This document shows, piece by piece, positions 8,654 through 16,100 of a DNA stretch of 44,457 bases. Location of the stretch: positions 1 through 44,457 of the forward strand of contig DDJC01000062.1 of assembly GCA_002339015.1 (NCBI GenBank), in the 5' to 3' direction. Origin of the DNA: Burkholderiales bacterium UBA1834. Lineage in GTDB: Bacteria; Pseudomonadota; Gammaproteobacteria; Burkholderiales; Burkholderiaceae_C. Each line of letters starts with the position of its first letter. Position 1 is the stretch's first letter. The notes beneath the pieces were generated by a model, which worked only from the letters and a program-made list of their open reading frames with translations, was not told where the DNA came from and ran no database searches. Position numbers and translations under genes: made by a program.

Positions 8654-8944
8654 TCACCAGGCCGGGCCGTGGTTGTCTGCGGGATCTGCGTCCCGGACGC
8701 CGGTGTCGGCGCTGGTGTTGGATGTGGGCTTGGCTTGCAACACCACCTCTACCCCGAGCAAGTTCAGGAGCAGGAGCAGGCGCTCGGCGCTGACCTTGCT
8801 GGCATTGCGTTCCAGCGCAGAATAGGTTTGCTGCGTGACGCCCAAGCGCAGTGCGGTTTCGGCTTGCGTCAAGCCAGCGGCCTTGCGAAACGACTGCAGC
8901 AAGGCTGGCAACTGGTCTGGACTGCGAACGGGGAACTCATGCAT
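8654..8944 (-). CDS. hipB: HipB antitoxin, XRE-family repressor
   Basis: A 96-residue antitoxin. A helix-turn-helix of the XRE/Cro type spans about 14-64 (FRKAAGLTQAETALRLGVTQQTYSALERNASKVSAERLLLLL cut here into its obvious helices), followed by a strand LGVEVVLQ and a flexible tail. The protein ends in Trp (GPAW), as E. coli HipB ends in LEW; in E. coli the terminal Trp is known to dock on HipA. It should bind and neutralise HipA and repress its own promoter. No good Shine-Dalgarno sequence precedes ATG 8944. Its promoter and candidate operators lie at 8976-9036. Confidence 0.92.
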   Translation of the reverse strand: MHEFPVRSPDQLPALLQSFRKAAGLTQAETALRLGVTQQTYSALERNASKVSAERLLLLLNLLGVEVVLQAKPTSNTSADTGVRDADPADNHGPAW

Positions 8945-8975
8945 ACAGGTCGTGGCTTGTGTTCAGGGTTTACGC

Positions 8976-9004
8976 ATTATGAGTTGTTAATCGATGATAC
9001 GCAA
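8976..9004 (-). promoter_or_regulatory. Promoter of hipBA-1
   Basis: On the minus strand, TTGCGT (9004-8999) and CATAAT (8981-8976) are separated by 17 bp. Transcription would start near 8969, about 25 nt before the hipB ATG at 8944. The -35 overlaps the inverted repeat GATAC-N12-GTATC (8996-9017), so a bound HipB would block polymerase. Confidence 0.65.
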
Positions 9005-9033
9005 CAAAAGCTGTATCGTTGACTTACAGCTTT
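8996..9033. promoter_or_regulatory. Candidate HipB operators of hipBA-1
   Basis: Two overlapping dyads lie just upstream of and across the -35 element: GATAC (8996-9000) with GTATC (9013-9017), 12 bp apart; and a perfect AAAGCTGTA (9007-9015) with TACAGCTTT (9025-9033), 9 bp apart. E. coli HipB reads TATCC-N8-GGATA, so the spacing and sequence differ, and which dyad is the true operator cannot be told from sequence. Confidence 0.55.
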
Positions 9034-9105
9034 CAATCTGTTTCTATGCGAGCTGTCGATCCATGCGCTGCGGTCAAGCATCGCAGGTGTCGGATGCACC
9101 AACTC

Positions 9106-9123
9106 TCCGACACTTTTCCGACA
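9106..9123 (+). repeat. Right-end TCCGACA pair (possible integrase arm site)
   Basis: TCCGACA at 9106 and 9117, again 11 bp apart, matching 7141-7158 in 15 of 18 positions. An inverted copy TGTCGGA is at 9088-9094 and GTCGGA follows the right repeat directly at 9287. Confidence 0.6.
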
Positions 9124-9221
9124 CTCAGCCCGGTAAACATGGGTATACCGAGGTCTACACGGTCTACCTAAGTGGTTGATTTTGCGAGATTTTCAGTGTC
9201 CCTCGCAGTCGGTGAAGGGCG

Positions 9222-9286
9222 CTCCGAAGGCAGGGGTTGCTGGTTCGATCCCAGCCGGGCGCGCCACTCTGTGGCCTGGGGCAAAC
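9222..9286 (+). repeat. Right 65-bp direct repeat (attachment-site copy, tRNA fragment)
   Basis: Identical to 7035-7099. It contains the tRNA-Arg anticodon loop through CCA plus 20 bp, but lacks the acceptor 5' strand, the D arm and the 5' anticodon strand, so it is not a functional tRNA gene. It marks the distal junction of the element. Confidence 0.93.
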
Positions 9287-9359
9287 GTCGGACTGGACGG
9301 CTCACCAAGCGCGAGGAGATCGCGCGTCGAAACGGGCGAAGCTGACCGTCATTTGCAGG

Positions 9360-10625
9360 CTATGGTGCTGGGCGGAATCTCGCCTGTGCCTTTTGGGTGA
9401 TCGACTTCACCTCGTGTGTCAGGTGCTGTGCGAACGTTCGGCTGCTGTGGGCCAGCAGCGGCGAGATCTCGTTCAAGGCTTGATCGATGGCGGCAGGTAC
9501 CTTCGCCGCCACATCGTCTGCAACCGTCTGCAGATACCTTGGCTTCATGCCCAGTTGCTGGGCCATGCCCTGCAGTTGAGCCTGGCCCATCTGCCCTGGC
9601 AACACCTCGCCGCCCACGTTGAAGGCAAACTCCTTGGACAGCCCTGGGTAGATGCGCGTGCACATCAGGTCATAGAAGGGCGTGAGGCGTACGCCTTGGC
9701 CAGGCAACACGTACAACGACAGGTTCTTGGCATGGCTGTCGTTGTTGCCCACGCAGATGTTGAAGAACACCCATTGCACCAAGGCTTGCAAGTCAAGCGC
9801 CGCGCGTGAGCTGTGTTCGCGGATCAGGCGAGCGCAGGTTGCCAGTCCGGGCCCGCCTTCCTTCTCGTACTTCTTTTCAGACACGGTGCCGACCAACTGG
9901 CACAGGTCGTACTGGATGACGCGGCTCAAGCCCCCATCTTCTCGCCGGATCCGGTCAAAGCGCTCGACCACGCAGGCCCTGGTCAGTGGCTCATAAAAGA
10001 CTTCGGCTGTTTTGAGCCCACAGTGCTTGGCCGTGCGCATGATGATGGCCTCGTTGACCGCGCTGTCTCGCACCTTGGCCAATCGGCGGATGTCGGGCTT
10101 GAGGATGTGGGTGGACGGCGCGTGCCCCTTGGGCAGCATGGGTTGGCCGTCGAAGATGGCGATGGCCGCTTTGTCTTGCGCGCCGGCCAGTGAGATGCGG
10201 GCGTTCTCGCCCTGAACCTGGATGGCTGCGGCCGACTTGGACTTCAGGATGTGGGCCAGGGCCTGCCAACTGGTGGGCTCGTATCGCGGCGGCTGTGGAC
10301 GTTGGCCCTGGGGCAGCATCACGTAGGCACCGGCCGTGTCGCCCGCCACCGCTTGCAGCAACGCAAACAGGGTGGATGCCTTGCGCTGAGCCGAGAGGTA
10401 GGTACGCACCTCGCCCTCGGGCAGCAGGTTCTCGAAAAAGGCCTGTACCTGGGGCTCGATCCATCGACCTGGCTTGAGCGCAATGCTGGACAGGGGGAAG
10501 GGGGCGGACGGCTGTTGTCTGCCCAGCCAGGTCGGCGCGTATTCGAAGCTCAAGGGCTCGGTGTCGAAGACGGTGCCGATCAACTCGTCGCCATAGAACA
10601 CGTCCAGCGCGGTGACCCTTTCCAT
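9360..10625 (-). CDS. hipA: HipA-family kinase toxin, second type
   Basis: A 421-residue HipA-family kinase, clearly diverged from the neighbouring HipA. It has the short N-terminal HipA domain (LDVFYGDELIGTVFD... FFENLLPEGEVR), then NARISLAGAQDKAAIAI with Ser145 at the autophosphorylation position, STHILKPD, VVERFDRI, QYDLCQLVG, KYEKEGGPGL, catalytic Asp296 in NDSHAKNLSL and Asp319 in LTPFYDLMCT. All kinase residues are present. ATG 10625 overlaps the hipB stop as TGATG and has AGGA 7 bp upstream; a GTG at 10628 is an alternative start. The target protein is unknown. The gene lies just outside the right att repeat. Confidence 0.94.
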   Translation of the reverse strand: MERVTALDVFYGDELIGTVFDTEPLSFEYAPTWLGRQQPSAPFPLSSIALKPGRWIEPQVQAFFENLLPEGEVRTYLSAQRKASTLFALLQAVAGDTAGAYVMLPQGQRPQPPRYEPTSWQALAHILKSKSAAAIQVQGENARISLAGAQDKAAIAIFDGQPMLPKGHAPSTHILKPDIRRLAKVRDSAVNEAIIMRTAKHCGLKTAEVFYEPLTRACVVERFDRIRREDGGLSRVIQYDLCQLVGTVSEKKYEKEGGPGLATCARLIREHSSRAALDLQALVQWVFFNICVGNNDSHAKNLSLYVLPGQGVRLTPFYDLMCTRIYPGLSKEFAFNVGGEVLPGQMGQAQLQGMAQQLGMKPRYLQTVADDVAAKVPAAIDQALNEISPLLAHSSRTFAQHLTHEVKSITQKAQARFRPAP

Positions 10626-10891
10626 CACAGCGTCCTGGATGTCTTGGGCTGGATCACGACCTCCAGGCCGAGGATGTCGAGCAGGTCGAGCACCTTCTGA
10701 AGTTGCACGGTGGGCTTGCCGTTTTCCACATCGACGATCAATCGGTTGCCGGTGTTGGCCAGGCCGGCGACATCGAGCTGGCGCAGTTTCATGCCGTTGC
10801 GCTGCCGCTTGACCAGCTGGCCGACGTCCAGCGCGGTACGAACCACCTGCGGTGTCTGGTCTTGCAGGGGTGTGTCAGTTGTGGCGTCCAT
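10625..10891 (-). CDS. hipB: HipB-like antitoxin, XRE-family repressor
   Basis: An 88-residue helix-turn-helix protein. The DNA-binding region spans about 22-70 (DVGQLVKRQRNGMKLRQLDVA, then ANTGNRLIVDVENGKPTVQL and LQKVLDLLDILGLEV). It lacks the C-terminal Trp of the first HipB. Its stop overlaps the hipA start (TGATG), so the two proteins are translationally coupled with the antitoxin first. It should neutralise the adjacent HipA and repress the promoter at 10920-10948 through the two palindromes described below. Confidence 0.9.
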   Translation of the reverse strand: MDATTDTPLQDQTPQVVRTALDVGQLVKRQRNGMKLRQLDVAGLANTGNRLIVDVENGKPTVQLQKVLDLLDILGLEVVIQPKTSRTL

Positions 10892-10905
10892 GGGCAGGCC
10901 TTGAA

Positions 10906-10921
10906 GTTACCGTTGGGTAAT
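10906..10921. promoter_or_regulatory. Operator O1 of hipBA-2
   Basis: The imperfect palindrome GTTACCGTTGGGTAAT has the layout GTTACC-N4-GGTAA(C/T). It overlaps the -10 element of the hipBA-2 promoter, and its centre is exactly 50 bp from O2. Confidence 0.75.
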
Positions 10922-10948
10922 TCTGTGGGGAGAACACATGTGCAACAA
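10920..10948 (-). promoter_or_regulatory. Promoter of hipBA-2
   Basis: On the minus strand, TTGTTG (10948-10943) and CAGAAT (10925-10920) are spaced by 17 bp. It lies between the two operator palindromes, with the -10 overlapping O1 and O2 immediately upstream of the -35. Start of transcription would be near 10913, about 22 nt before the hipB ATG. Confidence 0.65.
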
Positions 10949-10955
10949 GAGCTTT

Positions 10956-10971
10956 GTTACCGATCGGTAAC
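10956..10971. promoter_or_regulatory. Operator O2 of hipBA-2
   Basis: A perfect 16-bp palindrome, GTTACCGATCGGTAAC. It shares the half-site GTTACC with O1 and lies 7 bp upstream of the -35. Two sites flanking a promoter on the same antitoxin gene suggest cooperative repression by HipB dimers, as in E. coli hipBA, where several operators are used. Confidence 0.8.
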
Positions 10972-11304
10972 GGCATCGGTGTTTGGCGATCACATCTCAC
11001 AAAGCGACGCATCCGCTCGCCATAAATGTCACGTTTCGGACACTCAAGCTCGCGTGCGTGAATCCGATATCAGTCCGAATGCAGAACTTCTCATCAGGGC
11101 GTGCCGTGTGGTCCCGTCCTGTGGCTGCCCGGGATGTCAAACGGGAACTGGTGGCAAGTTGTCCATCCTTTCCGCTTATCACGATGTGGCGTCATTGGGT
11201 ACGGTCGAGCACTGTGTTTGTCGTCCGCTGAAGCTGACGTCTCTGCATGTGTTTCGTTTGCGATGGGCGATGGCGCTACATCGCCAGCCACTGTCTCCGG
11301 CCCG

Positions 11305-13074
11305 ATGTCCATGACCCAGCCTACCGCCCCTCATTCCGCTCCCCACTTCGCCCGTTCCACACGCACAACGCCCGGCACCCCATCCCACTTGCCCCGCCTG
11401 CACCGCACCTGCCTGGTGGTGGCGGCCGCATGGGCCTGCGGCATGGCTGGGCTGGCCAACGCACAGACCCTGCCGGCTCAACTGCCCTCGGGGGCCGAGC
11501 CCGGCCGGGAGACGCCGCGCCCGGTGATGCCCAAGTCGTCCACCGCGGTGCCGCGCATCGAGGTGCCGCAAAGCCCGTCCGCCCAGGCCCCGGCAGGCGC
11601 GCAGGAAGCACGCTTTACCTTGAAGACGCTGGACATCGAGGGGGCGACGGCCTTCCCGGCAGACGAACTGCGTCAACTCTATGCCGGCCTGCCGGGCCGT
11701 GAGGTATCGGTGGCCGAGATCTTCGCCGTGGCCAATGCCATCGAGCTGAAGTACCGCAACGCCGGCTATGTCACCTCGCGCGTGATCGTGCCGCAGCAGG
11801 CGGTCGAAGATGGCCGCTTCCGTCTGGTCGTGGTCGAAGGTTTCGTGGCCGATGTCCGCTACGAGGGCGACATCGGCCCCGCTCGGGCGGCTGTTGAGCG
11901 CCTGATCAATGGCCTGCGTGGCGTGAAGCCGATCGGTGTGGCCCAGATCGAGCGAAGCCTGCTGCTGGCCAATGACCTGGCCGGCTTGACGGTGCGCGGC
12001 ACGCTGGAGCCTTCGCCGAACGAGCGTGGGGGCTCCGTGCTGATCGTGCGCACCGAGCGCCGGGCCACCGATGGGCAGGTGACGCTGGACAACCGCGCTT
12101 CGCCCTACCTGGGGCGCGGCCAGCTGCAGGTCAGCCACGCCTGGAACGCGGTGGGTGAACGTGCCGACCGCATCACCCTGAACGCGCGGACGTCCGTTCC
12201 CACGGGTCGCAGCATCGGCATCGGCGCCGGTTATGACGCGCTGATCAGCGCAAACGGCACGATGCTGAACCTGGCGCTTTCGCATGCGCGCTCCAACCCC
12301 CGCCGCGAGCTCGAACCGCTGGATGTGAAGAGCCGTGTGACGAGTGCGCTGGGCACGGTCACCGTGCCGGTGATCCGCTCGCGCGAAGAAAATCTGCGTG
12401 TGTTCGGCCAGGTCGAGGTGCGCGATGTCGCCACCGACCTGACCGGCATCGAATTCACCCGCGACAAGCTGCGCATCGTGCGCGCTGGCCTCAGCTACGA
12501 CCGCAGCGATCTGTGGGACGGCATCACGACGATGCGCGCCACGCTTCATCAGGGCCTGCACGGGCTGGGCGCTTCGGACAACGGCTCGCCCCTCGCATCG
12601 CGTGTCAACGGCCGCAGCGACTTCACCAAGCTCACGGTCGACCTCACCCGCTTGCAGCAGATCGCACCGCGCCTGAGCGCCGTCGGCAGTGTCACCAGCC
12701 AGTTCTCGCGCCGCCCGCTGCTGGCCAGCGAGGAAATCGGCCTGGGCGGCGCCAGCTTCGGCCGTGCCTACGACGAGGGCGAGCTGTCGTCCGACAACGG
12801 CATCGCCGCCATGGTGGAGTTGCGCTACGTGCCCAACGTGCGCGACAACACGCTGCAGCTGTACGGCTACCTCGATGGTGGCCGTGTCTGGGCCGCCGAT
12901 GGCGGCAACGAGGTGACCCCCCGGAAGCTGACATCGTTCGGCGGCGGCATCCGCGCCAAGCTGAACGATCGCTTCTTTGCCTCTTTCGAGGTGGCCAAGC
13001 CGATGAACACCATCGTGCGCACCCAAGACAGCAAGGACGCCCGCGTCTTCGTCTCGCTGACCGCGCTGTTCTGA
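11305..13074 (+). CDS. TpsB outer-membrane transporter (FhaC/ShlB/HecB family)
   Basis: A 589-residue two-partner-secretion transporter, an Omp85-superfamily protein that threads its exoprotein partner across the outer membrane. A hydrophobic signal core (about 36-50) ends at ANA before Gln54. POTRA domains span about 103-250: the first (FTLKTLDIEGATAFPADELRQ) is followed by AIELKYRNAGYVTSRVIVPQQ, the classic POTRA_2 block. The C-terminal beta-barrel runs from about 250 to 589. It contains GLGGASFGRAYDEGE, a variant of the conserved barrel lid-lock motif, and ends in Phe (VSLTALF), the signal for barrel assembly. ATG 11305 is the chosen start; a further ATG at 11263 is in frame, and neither has a good ribosome site. 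The exoprotein gene follows 72 bp later. Confidence 0.94.
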   Translation: MSMTQPTAPHSAPHFARSTRTTPGTPSHLPRLHRTCLVVAAAWACGMAGLANAQTLPAQLPSGAEPGRETPRPVMPKSSTAVPRIEVPQSPSAQAPAGAQEARFTLKTLDIEGATAFPADELRQLYAGLPGREVSVAEIFAVANAIELKYRNAGYVTSRVIVPQQAVEDGRFRLVVVEGFVADVRYEGDIGPARAAVERLINGLRGVKPIGVAQIERSLLLANDLAGLTVRGTLEPSPNERGGSVLIVRTERRATDGQVTLDNRASPYLGRGQLQVSHAWNAVGERADRITLNARTSVPTGRSIGIGAGYDALISANGTMLNLALSHARSNPRRELEPLDVKSRVTSALGTVTVPVIRSREENLRVFGQVEVRDVATDLTGIEFTRDKLRIVRAGLSYDRSDLWDGITTMRATLHQGLHGLGASDNGSPLASRVNGRSDFTKLTVDLTRLQQIAPRLSAVGSVTSQFSRRPLLASEEIGLGGASFGRAYDEGELSSDNGIAAMVELRYVPNVRDNTLQLYGYLDGGRVWAADGGNEVTPRKLTSFGGGIRAKLNDRFFASFEVAKPMNTIVRTQDSKDARVFVSLTALF

Positions 13075-13146
13075 CCCGTCTGCCGCCGCAGCGGGCTGCC
13101 GTGGCGTCCGCATCTCTCCGCACATCGATTTTCTGAAAGCCGTCCC

Positions 13147-16100
13147 ATGATCATTGGCCAACCTTCCCGCCAGGTGCTTCGCCGTGCCGCCATCCGTGCC
13201 CGCCGTCTGCACCGCTCCCTGCGTCGCAAAGGCCACGGCATCATGCTCACCAAGCTGGCGCTGGTGGTCGGCTGGACGATGGCCGGGCAGGTCGCGCTGG
13301 CCAACCCGACGGGCGGCCAGGTGGTCGCGGGTTCAGCCACCATCGTCGATGCGGGCGGCGGCACGCTGAACGTCCTGCAGCAAAGTGATCGCGGGATCAT
13401 CAATTGGCGCAGCTTCAGCATCGGTGCGGGTGAGACGGTCAACTTCATCCAGCGCTCGGCAAACAGTGTCACGCTCAACCGCGTGCTGGGCAATGACCCG
13501 TCGGCGATCTTCGGTCGGCTGAACGCCAATGGCACGGTGATGCTGGTCAACCCGAACGGCATCGTGTTCGGGGCTGGCTCGCGGGTGGACGTGGGCGGGC
13601 TGGTCGCCACCACGGCGAACATCCGCGACAGCGATTTCATGGCGGGTCGTTATGACTTCAGCCAGGCTTCGACGAACACGAACGCGGTCATCGAGAACCA
13701 GGGCCGCATCTCCATCCGCGACAGCGGCCTGGCCGCCCTGGTGGCGCCGCGCGTGCGCAACTCTGGTGTTATTGAAGCCCGTCTGGGCCGTGTCGCGCTG
13801 GGCGCGGCCAACACCTTCTCGCTCGACTTCCATGGCGATGGCCTGCTCAGCTTTGGCGCTGGTTCGGCCATCACTGAAACCGCGCCTGGCAGCGGCGCAC
13901 TGGTCACCAACAGCGGCGAGATCCGTGCCGATGGCGGCACCGTGCTGCTGACGGCCCGCGCCGTGAAGGGCGTGATCGACAACGTCATCAACACCGAGGG
14001 CCTGATCAGCGCGACCACCGTGGCCAGCCAGGGCGGCCGCATCGTGCTGTCGGGCGGTGATGCCGGCGCTGTCGCGCTCGGCGGTCGCATCGATGTGTCG
14101 GCCGCCGACGGCGGCCAGGGCGGCACCGTGATCGCCACCGGTGAGAAGGTGAGCGTGGCCGCGGGCACCACCATCGACGCTTCGGGCCGTCACGGCGGCG
14201 GCGAGATCGCGCTGGGCAGCACCGGGTTGACGGATGCGGCCAACCCGTTCTCGAACAAGTCCGAGTCGGTGGTCGTCGCGGCGGGTGCCACGCTGAACGC
14301 CGATGCGACGGACAACGGCAAGGGCGGCAAGGTCACGCTGTGGTCGACCGACACCACCATTTTCAACGGCGAGATCAGTGCACGCGGTGGTGCACAGGGC
14401 GGCGACGGTGGTTTCGCCGAAGTCTCCAGTCAGAAGAACATTGGCATCACGGGCGATGTGGACCTGCGCGCCGACAAGGGCCAGACCGGCACCTTCCTGA
14501 TCGACCCGACGGACCTGCGCATCACCGACACCGCCTCGGGCGGCACGCAGGATGGCAACGCGGCGGATGGCAGCGTGGCGGCGGGCGATGGCAACCAGGG
14601 CGCTGGTGTCACGCTGAACACCATTTCGCGCGGGCTGCTCGAAAGCCTGTCCGGCAACAGCAACATCGTGCTGCAGGCCACTGGCCAGATCACCATCGAT
14701 GCGATGGCGGGCGGCGCGATCAACTTCCAGACCGTGGCCGGCCGCAGCGTGACGATGCAGTCCACGCAAACGGGCGGCATACGCTTCGTCGACGCCAACA
14801 CCGAACTGCGCACGCAGGGCGGTGGGATCACGCTCGAGGCGCTGGGCCTGGGCAGTGCGCTGACGAACATCGGCCGCCTGAGCACCAACGGTGGCGCGGT
14901 GACGCTGCGCGCCACGGGCAACATCCAGATCGCTGGTGTCATTGATGCCGGCACCGGTGCTGTGCAGATGGTGTCCACCGTCGGCTCGATCACCAATGCG
15001 GGCGCGACCGCGCCGCTGGTGAGCGGCAGCTCCGTGTCGCTGACGGCGGGTGGCGGTCATATCGGCGCCGCAGGCAGCGCGATCAGCACGCACACCGCCC
15101 GCCTTGCGGTTGAAGGCGGTGGCGACATCTTCGCGGCCAGCGACATGGCCCTGACCGACCTGTCGGTCAACGCGCTGCACGTCGCCCCCGGCACGCACAC
15201 CTACCAGATCGACGCCAGCGGCCTGAGCTTCCAGATGGACGACGGCAGTGTCCTCAGCGCTGCGAACATTGCGCAGGCCGGCCTGAACCTCACACTGCTG
15301 TCCGACCGTTCGATCGAGCTGGGCACCCTGGACGTCGGCAGCGGCACGCTGACGGTGACGTCCGCCGCCGGCAACCTGACGGGCGCCGCCGGCAACCTGA
15401 GCACCGCCGCCTCGGTGGTGCTGACGGCCCGCGGCAGCAACGGCAACAACGGTGCCATCGGCACCGGTTCGCAAGCGATCAACACCGCCACGCCCACGCT
15501 GTCGGCCACATCGGGCACCGGTGGGGCCTACGTGGCCAACACCGGCGCGCTGACGCTGGCGCTGCTCAACAGCACCGGCAGCTCGGCCGTGTCGTCCACC
15601 GGTACCTTGACGGCAGGCAATGTCAGCACGGGCAGCGCGGCGCTGTCATTGAGCTCGACGGCTGGCAACGTGGTCGACGATGGCAACAGCGCCACCCGCA
15701 TCGCCGCAGGGTCGCTGACGGTCAACGCCGCCGGTTCGATCGGCACGCCCGGCACCCGCCTGCAGACCAATGCCTCCACCCTGAGCGCCAACGCGGCTTC
15801 GGGGGGCATCTACGCCCATACCACGGCCGTCAGCTCCTACCTGGGAAGCATCGTCTCCGGTGATGGTGCGATCGACATCACGACCGCAGGCGCCACGACG
15901 CTCGGTACCGTCACTTCGGCCACCAGCAGCCTGGCCAACAGCATCACGATCGCCACCACCGGCACCGGCAACATGACGGTGGGCAGTGTGGACGCTGGCC
16001 CTGCCGGCAACGTGTCGTTGACCACAAGCAGTGGCAGCATCACCAGCAGCGGCAGCAACGACGTCAACGCCGATACCATCGTCGTGCGGGCGGGCGGCAG

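Larger units (their letters stand above)
7035..9286. mobile_element. Small tRNA-Arg-anchored integrative element carrying hipBA, no integrase
   Basis: A 2187-bp unit (repeat start to repeat start) lies between two perfect 65-bp direct repeats, the left one being the 3' half of tRNA-Arg(CCG). The only genes inside are a hipA and a hipB on the minus strand. No recombinase, excisionase, replication or mobilisation gene is present, so the unit either lost its integrase or uses one in trans. Both ends carry a pair of TCCGACA motifs with the same 11-bp period (7141-7158 and 9106-9123) and a CCCTCGCAG near each repeat (7102-7110 and 9200-9208), as expected for integrase-binding arms. The ends are visibly richer in A+T than the flanking chromosome. 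Confidence 0.8.
10892..11304. other. Intergenic region between hipBA-2 and the tpsB gene
   Basis: This 413-bp stretch holds the hipBA-2 promoter and its two operators at the left. The rest contains no gene I can support. A perfect 7-bp hairpin (GGCGATG 11266-11272 with CATCGCC 11279-11285) lies 20 bp upstream of the tpsB ATG. No third copy of the tRNA-derived repeat is present, and no clear promoter for tpsB could be recognised. Confidence 0.6.

Noticed and set aside
7099..9221. Integrase or transposase within the tRNA-anchored element
   Set aside because: Every frame over 60 codons was examined; only HipA and HipB are supported.
9222..9297. A second tRNA-Arg gene at the right repeat
   Set aside because: Only the part from the anticodon loop to CCA is present; the acceptor 5' strand, D arm and 5' anticodon strand are missing.
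11266..11285. Hairpin upstream of tpsB as a riboswitch
   Set aside because: A single 7-bp stem with no conserved aptamer sequence; too simple to support the claim.
13333..15474. 713-codon minus-strand frame opposite the TPS domain
   Set aside because: Composition-driven shadow of tpsA without start signal or recognisable domain. The same applies to 15646-17922 and 21544-23472.
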